In this document: one piece after another, positions 15,565-23,009 of the stretch
Layout of the letters: every line of letters starts with the position of its first letter
How positions within the stretch are numbered: the stretch's first letter is position 1
Assembly (NCBI GenBank): GCA_965652545.1
Contig: CBFGWV010000042.1
Span: forward strand, 1-23,729
From: CBFGWV01 sp965652545
GTDB lineage: Bacteria > Pseudomonadota > Gammaproteobacteria > Competibacterales > Competibacteraceae
Direction of reading: 5' to 3'
Length of the DNA: 23,729 nt
The notes under the pieces: model-generated
What the model was told of the DNA's origin: nothing
The model's input: only the letters and a program-made list of their open reading frames with translations
The model's database searches: none
Position numbers and translations under genes: made by a program

Positions 15565-16850
15565 CCTTCCTGTTTCTATTGCTGGCGCTGGTGCTGATCC
15601 TCCTCACCGGGCTGCCGGTGTTCGCCGCCATCGGGTTGTTCGGCGGCGTGCTCATGTTCGCGAGCCAAGGCAACATCGGCGGCTTGGGCGAGTTGGTGTT
15701 CGGCAAGCTGAACATCTACCTGCTCGTGGCCATCCCGTTGTTCACGCTGATGGCGCATTTCATGATCCGCGGGCGCGTGGTGGACGACTTGTACAGCACC
15801 GCCAACGTGCTGCTGCGTCACCTGCCGGGTGGGCTGGGTATCGCCACGGTGGCCGCGTGCACACTGTTCGCGGCGATCTCCGGCTCCAGCGTGGCCACAG
15901 CGCTGACCATCGGCGCGGTGGCCATCCCGCAGATGATCCGCTACGGCTATCGCCCGCACGAGGCCTACGGCGTGGTGGGCGGCGGCGGCACGCTGGGCAT
16001 ACTCATCCCGCCGTCCGGGCCGATGGTGTTGTATGCGGTCATCGCCGATGCCTCCATCGGGCAGATGTTCATCGCCGGCATCATCCCCGGGCTGTTGCTG
16101 GCGGGGCTGTTCGCGCTGTACTGCCTGCTCTCCCAGACTTTGCGCAGAGCCGGCCGCGTGGTGCGCCAGCCACGCGCCAGCGCCGGCGAGATGCTCACCG
16201 CAGTGCGCCGCTCGCTGTGGGCGCTCGCCCTGCCCGTCTTCGTTCTCGGTGGCATGTACATGGGCGTGTTCACCGCCACCGAAGCGGCCGGGGCCGGCGC
16301 CTTGGCCGCATTGCTGGTGGCCGTGCTGGTGTATCGCAGCCTCGGCTGGCGAGACATCTGGCAGTCCGCGATGGATGCCTCGCGCACCACCGCCATGCTG
16401 TTCATGATCCTGGCCGCCGCGGCCGTGTTCAGCCATGCGTTGACCAAACTGCGCATCCCGCAGGAGATCGTCGAACTGGTCACGACGTTGGGCCTGAGCC
16501 AGGTGGAGTTCCTGCTCGCGGTGATGGCCTTGATCTTCGTCCTGGGCATGTTCCTGGAGACGATCTCGATCATCCTCATCACCACCCCGGTGGTGTTGCC
16601 GGTGCTGATCGCGCTTCAGATCAACCCGATCTGGTACGGCATCCTGCTGATGGTCAACCTCGAACTCGCCCTCATCACCCCACCGGTGGGCATGAATCTG
16701 TTCACCATCAAAGGCATCACACGGGCACCGATCGCGCACATCATGCGCGGCGTGGTGCCTTATGCGGTGCTGTTGCTGGGCGGGCTGGCGCTGTTGCTGG
16801 TCTTTCCCCAGATCGCCCTGTGGTTGCCCTCGACCATGATGGGGCGCTAG
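15561..16850 (+). CDS. dctM: TRAP transporter large permease (DctM family)
   Basis: This 429-residue protein carries about twelve transmembrane segments and the DctM family features: LTGLPVFAAIGLFGG near the start, AIPLFTLMAHFM, the ISGSSVATALTIGAVAIPQM segment, GGTLGILIPPSGPMVLY, then FTATEAAG in the second half and NLELALITPPVGMNLF near the end. It is the Na+-coupled transport subunit working with DctP and DctQ. The ATG at 15561 overlaps the dctQ stop and has GGAGG upstream. The set dctP-dctQ-dctM is complete and intact. A large inverted repeat element starts 26 bp after its stop. Confidence 0.95.
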   Translation: MTFLFLLLALVLILLTGLPVFAAIGLFGGVLMFASQGNIGGLGELVFGKLNIYLLVAIPLFTLMAHFMIRGRVVDDLYSTANVLLRHLPGGLGIATVAACTLFAAISGSSVATALTIGAVAIPQMIRYGYRPHEAYGVVGGGGTLGILIPPSGPMVLYAVIADASIGQMFIAGIIPGLLLAGLFALYCLLSQTLRRAGRVVRQPRASAGEMLTAVRRSLWALALPVFVLGGMYMGVFTATEAAGAGALAALLVAVLVYRSLGWRDIWQSAMDASRTTAMLFMILAAAAVFSHALTKLRIPQEIVELVTTLGLSQVEFLLAVMALIFVLGMFLETISIILITTPVVLPVLIALQINPIWYGILLMVNLELALITPPVGMNLFTIKGITRAPIAHIMRGVVPYAVLLLGGLALLLVFPQIALWLPSTMMGR

Positions 16851-16876
16851 GTAGGCGTCACAGAACCCACTCAAAT

Positions 16877-16968
16877 GTAGGATGCGTTGAGCGCAGCGAT
16901 GCGCATCAGGCGATCTCGCGAGGGCTGCGCAGCGACCGATGCGTATCGCTGCGCTCAACGCATCCTAC
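16877..16968. repeat. 92-bp near-perfect inverted-repeat element
   Basis: Two 31-bp arms at 16877-16907 and 16938-16968 are inverted copies with one mismatch. The left arm begins GTAGGATGCGTTGAGCGCAG. The 30-bp centre contains TCGCGA and GCTGCGCAGC, which are themselves palindromic. From memory, repeats of this type (GTAGGATGCGTTGAGCGCAG...) are dispersed in many gammaproteobacterial genomes. It lies between the convergent dctM and methyltransferase genes and could act as a bidirectional terminator. No transposase is present. Confidence 0.85.
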
Positions 16969-17003
16969 GAATGGCGTCTTTCCGGGTAATCGGTGGAAGG
17001 TAC

Positions 17004-17801
17004 TTAAAGAAACGGCACGATCTCCCAACCGAAGAACCGCGGGGCGAAACCGATGGTGGCGTTCTCGCGCATGCGTTGCAGCGTCGCGGCGCAAAACGGC
17101 AGGTTCGCGTGGCCATCAACGTAAGACTTCGCGTCCGCCAGCCGTGCCTCGTGCTCGTTGGCAGCGCACAGGAACAGCTTGTTGTAGCACTGCGCGAACG
17201 GAGCAAGACGCCCGACATTGCGGACTTCGAAGTAACGGCAGGTCCCCTCGATAGCCCCAGGCGTCGTGTGGTTGAACGCATCGTCCACGGCCACGATGCC
17301 GCCAGGTGCGAGAACCTGGGCCGCCAGATCGATATCGTTCTCGAGGTGTATCGCCTCGTGCCCGCCATCCACGCTGACGAATGCGGCTTTTGCTGCCAGT
17401 GCGTCCATGAGCCGCGTTGCGGTGAGCTTCAGGGTATCGGCAGCGATCAGTTCGAGCCGGTCGCTGTCGCCCCAGGCACTGCGCATGGTGTCTTTGACGG
17501 CCGCTATCGCCGCCCGGTTGTGCCGGCTGTCCTCACCGGCAAAAAGATCCACCCCCACGACGCGACGCGCCATGGGTGCGGAACAGCCGTAAAGCAAGGC
17601 GAGGTACTTACCGCGATAGACGCCCAGTTCCAGGACCGAGCCTGCGGTCCCCTCGGCGTTCTGGCGCATCATCAGCCAAGCGGTGAAATGGGCGGCGGCG
17701 TCTGCCAGCCAACCTTCGATTCGGGACAGCGTCTCCCGGACCTTCTGCTGGGTGGCCGGATCGTCCGGATCGATGGGCGGTACGCGGGATACTGCGTTCA
17801 T
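17004..17801 (-). CDS. SAM-dependent methyltransferase, Methyltransf_24 / TylF-like
   Basis: This 265-residue Rossmann-fold methyltransferase has motif I at SVLELGVYRGKYLALLYG (55-72), the acidic loop VGVDLF, and FVSVDGGHEAIHLENDID followed by APGGIVAVDDAF and GAIEG. The DGGH and DDA residues match the metal/SAM-binding pattern of TylF- and MycF-type O-methyltransferases, though many homologues have no assigned substrate. The ATG at 17801 follows AGGA seven bases upstream. It is co-directional with the NYN-LOTUS, aminotransferase and pseudo-radical-SAM genes but separated from them by 375 bp. It may therefore be transcribed separately. Its 3' end converges on dctM across the inverted-repeat element. 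Confidence 0.85.
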   Translation of the reverse strand: MNAVSRVPPIDPDDPATQQKVRETLSRIEGWLADAAAHFTAWLMMRQNAEGTAGSVLELGVYRGKYLALLYGCSAPMARRVVGVDLFAGEDSRHNRAAIAAVKDTMRSAWGDSDRLELIAADTLKLTATRLMDALAAKAAFVSVDGGHEAIHLENDIDLAAQVLAPGGIVAVDDAFNHTTPGAIEGTCRYFEVRNVGRLAPFAQCYNKLFLCAANEHEARLADAKSYVDGHANLPFCAATLQRMRENATIGFAPRFFGWEIVPFL

Positions 17802-18176
17802 GTGATCGTCCTGATGCTATTGTCGTTGGGCCTATTCGCGCCCGCAGTAGCCTGCCTGATCCGTCGCGCCCGGCAAAGCCAACTATTCACGTTTCTCCCG
17901 GTTGTCCCGCGCATCACTGCATCGAGCCGCTCGAACGCCTCCTTCATGGACACCACCATCGCGCCCGCGGGCCTATCGGTGCCGTTGCAGCGCCTTCACT
18001 GTAAGGCGGTACCTCTGCTTCGGGCTGCGCGGCGCCTCAGGTGACAGCATCTCGACCCATCCGCCCTCCAAGGCCGGCCGCAAGGAGTGGTCATTCCCGG
18101 GACGGCCAGAAGGGGCCGAATCGCCTTTAGGCTGATCCTCGGGCACCGCGTCGTCGCACACGTTCCGGCAAATAGC
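17802..18176. other. 375-bp gap with no well-supported gene
   Basis: On the minus strand this is the leader of the methyltransferase gene. I find no strong hairpin, promoter or conserved element. One short minus-strand frame (17973-18161) is listed separately as a weak candidate. Confidence 0.4.
17973..18161 (-). CDS. Possible small protein (62 aa), weakly supported
   Basis: A GTG-started minus-strand frame begins 15 bp after the stop of the NYN-LOTUS gene. It encodes a hydrophilic 62-residue peptide with a basic end (SPKQRYRLTVKALQRHR). Third positions are fairly GC-rich, as in neighbouring genes, but the only possible Shine-Dalgarno (GGAA) is too close to the GTG and no family is recognised. 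It may be a chance frame or the remnant of a longer gene. Confidence 0.22.
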   Translation of the reverse strand: MCDDAVPEDQPKGDSAPSGRPGNDHSLRPALEGGWVEMLSPEAPRSPKQRYRLTVKALQRHR

Positions 18177-19004
18177 TCACTTCGCGCGCACGTACAACAC
18201 CTTCTGCCCGGAACCGGGAGCCTCCCGTTCCTGGGTGACGAAGACGTCATTACGCGATTTCACCAGGTCGCTGAGTTTCTTGAACCCGTACAAACGCGGA
18301 TCGAAATCCGACTGCAGCTTGGTCAGGTAGCTGCCGAACACCGCAAGATGCGCCCACCCGGAGTCGTCGCTGGCGTTCTCCAGGGCACGCAGGATGAAGT
18401 CCTTGGGCAGTCGCTTCTTGCCCTCAGGCTTTGGCGACTCGGGTGTTTTCGCCTCGCTTGCCGGTGCCGCCGGCTCGGCGGCCTTGTTCGGTACGGACTT
18501 GGGGGCCGGTGCTTTGGCGCTCTGGCGCGTGACCGGGCGCAGCACTTCCGTAAAGATGAATTTATGACAGGCGTTGCGGAACGCCTCCGGTGTCTTTTCT
18601 TCGCCGAAGCCGAAAACGACCAGCCCCTCCTCCCGTATACGCAACGCCAGCCCGGTGAAATCGCTGTCGCTGGACACCAGGCAGAAGCCGTCGAATCGCC
18701 GGGTATAAAGCAAGTCCATCGCGTCGATGATCAGCGTGCTGTCGGTGGCATTCTTGCCGGTGGTGTAGGCGAATTGCTGTACGGGCTTGATCGCGTATTT
18801 GTTGAGGACTTTCTTCCATTGCGCGCTCGCGGTGGAGGTGAAGTCCCCATAGATGCGCTTGACGGTGGCCTCGCCGAGGCCGGCGATTTCCGCCAGCAGG
18901 CCCTCGATGACGCTAGCCTGTGCGTTGTCGGCATCGATGAGCACGGCCAATCGCAGCGTCGCCTCTTCCGTTTCGGCCTTCGTCGCACGACGTGGGCTCA
19001 CCAT
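18177..19004 (-). CDS. NYN-domain putative ribonuclease with C-terminal LOTUS/OST-HTH domain
   Basis: This 275-residue protein has an N-terminal NYN (PIN-like) domain (about 17-155) with the acidic cluster expected for metal-dependent nuclease activity: Asp24 and Asp26 in LIDADNAQ, Asp94 in LIIDAMDLLY, and Asp113/Asp115 in VSSDSDF. An Ala/Pro/Lys-rich linker (160-198) leads to an OST-HTH/LOTUS domain (199-275; LPKDFILRALEN ... YGFKKLSDLVKSRNDVF), an RNA-binding fold. The layout matches LabA/MARF1-like proteins, so RNA cleavage or processing is likely. The ATG at 19004 has GGGGGAG eight bases upstream; the frame opens 30 codons further but without a good site. It lies 34 bp downstream of the aminotransferase gene, suggesting co-transcription. 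Confidence 0.88.
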   Translation of the reverse strand: MVSPRRATKAETEEATLRLAVLIDADNAQASVIEGLLAEIAGLGEATVKRIYGDFTSTASAQWKKVLNKYAIKPVQQFAYTTGKNATDSTLIIDAMDLLYTRRFDGFCLVSSDSDFTGLALRIREEGLVVFGFGEEKTPEAFRNACHKFIFTEVLRPVTRQSAKAPAPKSVPNKAAEPAAPASEAKTPESPKPEGKKRLPKDFILRALENASDDSGWAHLAVFGSYLTKLQSDFDPRLYGFKKLSDLVKSRNDVFVTQEREAPGSGQKVLYVRAK

Positions 19005-19038
19005 AGCTGACGCTCCCCCGGGTGTTGCCGAATCCCGT

Positions 19039-20217
19039 TCATTGGAAGCACCCCAGCCGACCGGCCAGCAAGCGAATGGTGTCGGCGTCCGCATTGGCGA
19101 AGGCCATACGTAGAAAGCGCTCCTGCCCCACTCCGAAATACTCCCCCGGCAGGGTCAGCACACCGGCCGTTCGGGCAAGCCGCTCGGCCACTGTCGCCGA
19201 GCTCTGGCTGTTGAACGGGTGGCGCACGTAGGCGAAGTACGCGCCCACGGCGGCGACCTGCCAGGCGGGTACCTGGGTCATCACTGTACGGAACACGTCC
19301 GCGCGCTGGTGGATCGTCTCGCGGTTGGCCTCGCGCCAATCCGTCAGCGCCGGCATGGCCTTGGCGACCGCCGCCTGGGCGGCACGCGGGGCGCAGATCT
19401 GCAGGTTGTCCATGACCTTGGCGATTTGCGCCACCACCGGCTCACCGGCGGTGACGGCGCCCAGCCGATGACCGGGAATGCAGAACGACTTGGAGAAGCT
19501 ATAGAGCTGGATGAGCGTCTCCTCCCAGCCGGGCATGCACAGCAGCTCGTGCGGGGTCTCGCCGCCGCGCGGTAGAAAGTCGCGATAGGTCTCGTCGACC
19601 AGCAACCAGATGCCGTGGTGGCGGCAGATCTCGTAGATGTCTTCAAGCACATCCGCCGGATATATGGCGCCGGTGGGGTTGTTGGGGGTGATCAACACCA
19701 CCGCGCGCACACCCGGGTGAATGGCCTTGACGATGTCCTGCGGGTCCGGAACGAACCCGTGCTCGGCGTGGCTGGCCACAACCTCTGTCCTGATGCCCAG
19801 CATGGCCAGACTGGTATCGTGGTTGAAGTAGAACGGGCTGACCAGCAGCACGCTGTCGCCGGCCGCGGCAATGGCCATTACCGTGGCCACGAACGCCTGA
19901 TTGCAGCCGGCGGTGATGTGGACGTTGCCCGCGCCGATGTCGGCGCCGTACACCTCGCCGACCTGGTCGGCGTAGGCTTGGCGCAGGTCGGGCTCGCCCT
20001 CGATATCGCCATAGCCAGCATAGGCCGCTGACCCGGCGGTCTGCGCCAGGCAGTGGAGCATGCGCTCGTGCGGCGGATAGCCGGGCACCGCCTGGGACAG
20101 GTCCACCCGCGGGCCGCGACTGCCATCGTAGTCGCGGGCCCAACGCTGGACCGAGGGGATGGGGGGAGGCGACAGCCGGCGAACGGCGTCATTGAACGTG
20201 GGCATGCTGCTGTCCAT
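19039..20217 (-). CDS. Class I/II (fold type I) PLP aminotransferase
   Basis: This 392-residue enzyme shows the class I/II hallmarks: TPNNPTG (178-184), the PLP-contacting Asp208 in LLVDETYRD, the Schiff-base Lys243 in YSFSKSFCIPGHRLG with Arg251 binding phosphate, and a C-terminal FLRMAFAN Arg expected to bind the substrate carboxylate. Substrate is not predictable: it looks more like general aspartate/aromatic-type or biosynthetic aminotransferases than like histidinol-phosphate ones. The start at 20217 (ATG) has no clear Shine-Dalgarno, and an ATG four codons further in is equally possible. It is 85 bp downstream of the pseudo-radical-SAM gene and 34 bp upstream of the NYN-LOTUS gene on the same strand, so the three may form an operon. 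Confidence 0.87.
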   Translation of the reverse strand: MDSSMPTFNDAVRRLSPPPIPSVQRWARDYDGSRGPRVDLSQAVPGYPPHERMLHCLAQTAGSAAYAGYGDIEGEPDLRQAYADQVGEVYGADIGAGNVHITAGCNQAFVATVMAIAAAGDSVLLVSPFYFNHDTSLAMLGIRTEVVASHAEHGFVPDPQDIVKAIHPGVRAVVLITPNNPTGAIYPADVLEDIYEICRHHGIWLLVDETYRDFLPRGGETPHELLCMPGWEETLIQLYSFSKSFCIPGHRLGAVTAGEPVVAQIAKVMDNLQICAPRAAQAAVAKAMPALTDWREANRETIHQRADVFRTVMTQVPAWQVAAVGAYFAYVRHPFNSQSSATVAERLARTAGVLTLPGEYFGVGQERFLRMAFANADADTIRLLAGRLGCFQ

Positions 20218-20302
20218 AAGGGGTACGCGATCAGTGTCGTTACGAAAGGATGGTAGCCGCTACAGGCCCTACCGTCCTATCGTTGGGTGGGCGACACAGG
20301 CT

Positions 20303-22195
20303 TCAAGCCACCGCGTCCATCGTCATGCCCGCCACGGTCTGGGCGTGATCGATAAGCGGTTGCTGCTCCATGCGCTTGAGCAGGCAGTAGTCGGCAGTAG
20401 CCAGGGGGATGCGCTCGCCGTCGCGCTCGACGATGACCTTGCGCGCCTGCGCCCAGGCGAGGATCGCGGCGGCATCGTCGGCCGGTAGGCGCCCGGTGAG
20501 GGCGACCTCGGCCTGCTGGCGAGTGATGCGCTCGACGATGGACCCGCCCTCGATCCCGCGGGTATCGCGCAGCTCGAAGGCGTTGCCGCGCTGGGCGATG
20601 TGCAGCACCGCCCGCCCACCGGGGGCGCCGTGCCAGGCTTTGTTCCACAGCCGAAGCTCATCCTGGATAGCCGGAATGACCTCGTTGAAGCGCAACGACG
20701 CGCAGGCAAACTCAGCCTCGAAAAAGTACGCGAGTTTATCCACCGGCGCATCGGCCGGGAGAATGTCCTGGTAGGCCTGATAAGGGCGCAGCCCGGTGAT
20801 ACCGAAGGCCTCAGGGCGATCGAAGAAGGCTGAAAGGCGGCTGATCACCGCCTGTCGCGCCGTCGCCGCCGCTGGCGGCAAGTGACGCAGTAGGGGCAGC
20901 AACTCCAGCGTCTCCAGGTAGTACGCCAGATCGTCACCGGGAAGACCGTAGGACAGCTGCCAGTGGACGTCGATGTCGAACATGCGCGCATAGCGCAGGG
21001 TGGCGATACTCTGGCCGACCGACGTGTCTTTGCGCATCAGACCCGACAAGCCGCTGGAGAGCGTATCGATGCCCGGCTGAATGTCGCCCGCACCCGCCTC
21101 CGCCAGCGTGCGCATCTGATCGAGCGTGAAACTCGCATCGACCTGGTACGAAAACGCCAGCGCCGGCAGTTCGTCGCGGATACGCGGCAACAGTGCGTGG
21201 AAGTACTCGGTCGACACGGCGCTGTCGGTGATCGCCACATTGTGACCCGGGTAACGGGCCGCGATGGTCCACAACTCCTCCAGCACCCGGTCGGTGGACT
21301 TGCGGCGAAGCGTCAACTGCTCAGGGTCGGGCTCGCGGAAGACACGGCGACGCCTGCGCGCCATTCGGCTGCCCCGGCTGGACTCATAGGGAATGCGGCT
21401 CTGCCGCCGGGAGAGGATATCGCTGCCGGGTATCAGTGCCTGCAGCTGCCCGAAATACTCCGCATAGTCCGGCGTCGGCAGGGCATCGAGGTTCATGCAC
21501 GGCCTACCGGCGATAATCGGATCCGCCGGCAGGCGATCCGCGGCGTGTTCAATGAGAAAGGCCAGGAACGTCTCCTCGCTCTCGCCACAGAACACGGCAT
21601 CTACGAACGGTGCCACCGCCCGGATACCCTCGGCCATCTCACTCTGGCAACCGCTGCCGCCGATGATACGCACCGTGTCGGGACGCTTGCGGGCGATGGT
21701 CCGAAGCACGGCCAGCCCCGCAGCCGTCTGCCCGAACACGGCGGTGGTACCGACGATGGCGGGAGCGATCTGGGCCAGCATCGACGCCCCGGTACTCAGC
21801 CAACGGCCGGCACGTTCCTCCAGATCGAGCAGGCTGCGCAGCCTGCCACGCACCGCGACACGGCTGCGCCCGGTGATCCGCACGTAGTCGTCGACGACAT
21901 TGTCCGCGCCATCCCACCCCAACGGCGGTGTGCCGTAGGCGAAACGGGCGAACAGACGTTCTCCCAGCAGCCAATCCTGCGGCATGGCCAACAAGGACTG
22001 GTACGCCTTCTCACCGATCCACTGTGCGAACCAGATGTTCGCGTAGGCGACGCTGACCGAGAAGCCCGCCTCGCGCGCGCAGGCTTGAAGCACATGAACG
22101 CCCAGGCACGGGCGATCCAGCGGCGCGAACGGCGGCACGATGAGTAACGCATCGCAAGGCGCGATCAGTGCATCGATGCTCGTGATGCGGTCCAT
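20303..22195 (-). CDS. B12-binding/radical-SAM-fold protein of the RiPP-maturation type, lacking the [4Fe-4S] cysteines
   Basis: This 630-residue protein aligns along its length with my memory of the RiPP-maturation radical SAM C-methyltransferase family (TIGR03975 type). The N-terminal B12-binding part has LLIVPPFAPLDRPCLGVHVL (17-36), VAYANIWFAQWIG and an IIGGSGCQSEMAEG segment (177-190). The barrel part has DIQPGIDTLSSGLSGLM (371-387), HWQLSYGLPGD and LAYFFEAEF. In the family the strand-one loop is SRG-C-x7-C-x2-C. Here the same register reads SRG-Ser276, then Arg284 and Arg287, inside a basic stretch RMARRRRR (277-284). The frame is otherwise intact, with GGAGG upstream of the ATG at 22195. 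Canonical radical SAM chemistry should be impossible. No precursor peptide was found nearby. Confidence 0.85.
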   Translation of the reverse strand: MDRITSIDALIAPCDALLIVPPFAPLDRPCLGVHVLQACAREAGFSVSVAYANIWFAQWIGEKAYQSLLAMPQDWLLGERLFARFAYGTPPLGWDGADNVVDDYVRITGRSRVAVRGRLRSLLDLEERAGRWLSTGASMLAQIAPAIVGTTAVFGQTAAGLAVLRTIARKRPDTVRIIGGSGCQSEMAEGIRAVAPFVDAVFCGESEETFLAFLIEHAADRLPADPIIAGRPCMNLDALPTPDYAEYFGQLQALIPGSDILSRRQSRIPYESSRGSRMARRRRRVFREPDPEQLTLRRKSTDRVLEELWTIAARYPGHNVAITDSAVSTEYFHALLPRIRDELPALAFSYQVDASFTLDQMRTLAEAGAGDIQPGIDTLSSGLSGLMRKDTSVGQSIATLRYARMFDIDVHWQLSYGLPGDDLAYYLETLELLPLLRHLPPAAATARQAVISRLSAFFDRPEAFGITGLRPYQAYQDILPADAPVDKLAYFFEAEFACASLRFNEVIPAIQDELRLWNKAWHGAPGGRAVLHIAQRGNAFELRDTRGIEGGSIVERITRQQAEVALTGRLPADDAAAILAWAQARKVIVERDGERIPLATADYCLLKRMEQQPLIDHAQTVAGMTMDAVA

Positions 22196-22224
22196 TGCGC
22201 CGGCCTCCGGTTGTCAGTACGGAA

Positions 22225-22240
22225 CCCGAGACGTCTCGGG
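22225..22240. promoter_or_regulatory. 16-bp perfect palindrome upstream of the pseudo-radical-SAM gene
   Basis: CCCGAGACGTCTCGGG is perfectly self-complementary and lies 30-45 bp upstream of the ATG at 22195, a position typical of an operator or leader hairpin. A smaller dyad, CTTAA-GCG-TTAAG, is at 22307-22319. Neither is followed by a T-run, so an operator is more likely than a terminator, but no factor can be named. Confidence 0.45.
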
Positions 22241-22343
22241 AAGCAGGATTTCATGATCCCGCAATCGCCCTCGGGCCGGTATTCAGCGAAGAGGTAGGCG
22301 CCAATCCTTAAGCGTTAAGCCTTACGCCATACACCGTATCTTT

Positions 22344-22892
22344 TCACTTCACCCCATAGCGCAGGATCAGCCCGCCGGTCTTCAGTGGCCGGCTTTCTAG
22401 GAGCGTCATGTCATGGCGTGGGCTCCCCGGCTTGAACAGCGGATTGCCGCTGCCCAGCACGACCGGCGCCAGGCAGATCCTGTATTCGTCCACCAGGTTG
22501 GCGGCCAGAAGCGTGTTCAACAGGTCGGCGCTGCCGAACACGAACACGTCCTTGCCCTCCTCCGCCTTGAGCGCCGTTACCGACGCCACCGCGTCACCCG
22601 GGAGAAGCCGCGTGTTGTTCCAGTCGGCACTCGTGAGCGTGCGCGAGGTCACGGCCTTGTCGATGCCGTTCATCATGTCCGCAATCGCGCCAGTCTCCTG
22701 CATCCAGTGCGCCGCCATGCCTTCATAGGTTCTGCGCCCGAACAGCAGGGTTCCGATTTCCGCGCCCTGTTCGAGCGAAAACGCCTCAAGTTCCTCGCCC
22801 CAGACCGTCATGTGCATATCCAGGTCCCACGCCGTCGGGCCTTCGAAACAGCCATCCAGCGTCATTACGTTCCAAACGATCAGCTTCCTCAT
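22344..22892 (-). CDS. Dihydrofolate reductase-family protein (RibD C-terminal domain type)
   Basis: This 182-residue protein matches the RibD_C/DHFR-like reductase fold (PF01872 type): KLIVWNVMTLDGCFEG at the start, LLFGRRTYEGMAAHW (54-68), and DVFVFGSADLLNTLL followed by LVDEYRICLAPVVLGSGNPL (about 112-150). Such proteins are predicted NAD(P)H-dependent reductases of unknown substrate, and are not true folate enzymes or RibD deaminases. The ATG at 22892 has AGGAG upstream; a 28-residue upstream extension overlaps the operator region and is rejected. It is divergently transcribed from the HxlR gene, with two matching palindromes in the 117-bp gap, so HxlR probably controls it. Confidence 0.88.
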   Translation of the reverse strand: MRKLIVWNVMTLDGCFEGPTAWDLDMHMTVWGEELEAFSLEQGAEIGTLLFGRRTYEGMAAHWMQETGAIADMMNGIDKAVTSRTLTSADWNNTRLLPGDAVASVTALKAEEGKDVFVFGSADLLNTLLAANLVDEYRICLAPVVLGSGNPLFKPGSPRHDMTLLESRPLKTGGLILRYGVK

Positions 22893-22931
22893 GGCGCACG
22901 CTTCTCCTGTCAGCAATGGTGTCACAAAACC

Positions 22932-22948
22932 GCTTTCATATTGAAAGC
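22932..22948. promoter_or_regulatory. Putative HxlR operator 1
   Basis: GCTTTCATATTGAAAGC is a perfect dyad with a TAT centre. It sits 40 bp upstream of the reductase start. It shares the core TT-N-CATATTG-N-AA with the second palindrome 37 bp away (centre to centre). HxlR-type regulators bind such inverted repeats near their own promoters. Confidence 0.7.
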
Positions 22949-22969
22949 AGTTGAAGTCTAGACACGTTG

Positions 22970-22984
22970 GTTGCATATTGCAAC
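22970..22984. promoter_or_regulatory. Putative HxlR operator 2
   Basis: GTTGCATATTGCAAC is a perfect dyad with the same TAT centre as operator 1. It lies 25 bp upstream of the regulator start codon, where binding would also block the regulator's own transcription. Confidence 0.7.
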
Positions 22985-23009
22985 TGGTTTTAAAGGGGGA
23001 TGCTCACCA

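Noticed and set aside
15576..16958. 460-codon minus-strand frame opposite dctM
   Set aside because: His/Gln/Arg-rich shadow of a gene with clear DctM motifs and tight overlap with dctQ.
16887..18044. 385-codon plus-strand frame opposite the methyltransferase
   Set aside because: It starts inside the inverted repeat and shadows the minus-strand methyltransferase. No motif or ribosome binding site supports it.
21325..21370. Frameshift as an explanation for the missing radical SAM cysteines
   Set aside because: The residues before (YESSRG) and after (LRRKSTDRVLEEL) the loop are in one frame and keep the family spacing exactly, so substitutions rather than a shift explain the change.
20963..22147. 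394-codon plus-strand frame opposite the pseudo-radical-SAM gene
   Set aside because: Low-complexity Arg/His/Gln-rich shadow. The minus-strand frame retains the family's motifs and has a GGAGG site.
22198..22252. 29-codon minus-strand frame as a RiPP precursor peptide
   Set aside because: It overlaps the start of the pseudo-radical-SAM gene, has no ribosome binding site and no leader or core-like pattern.
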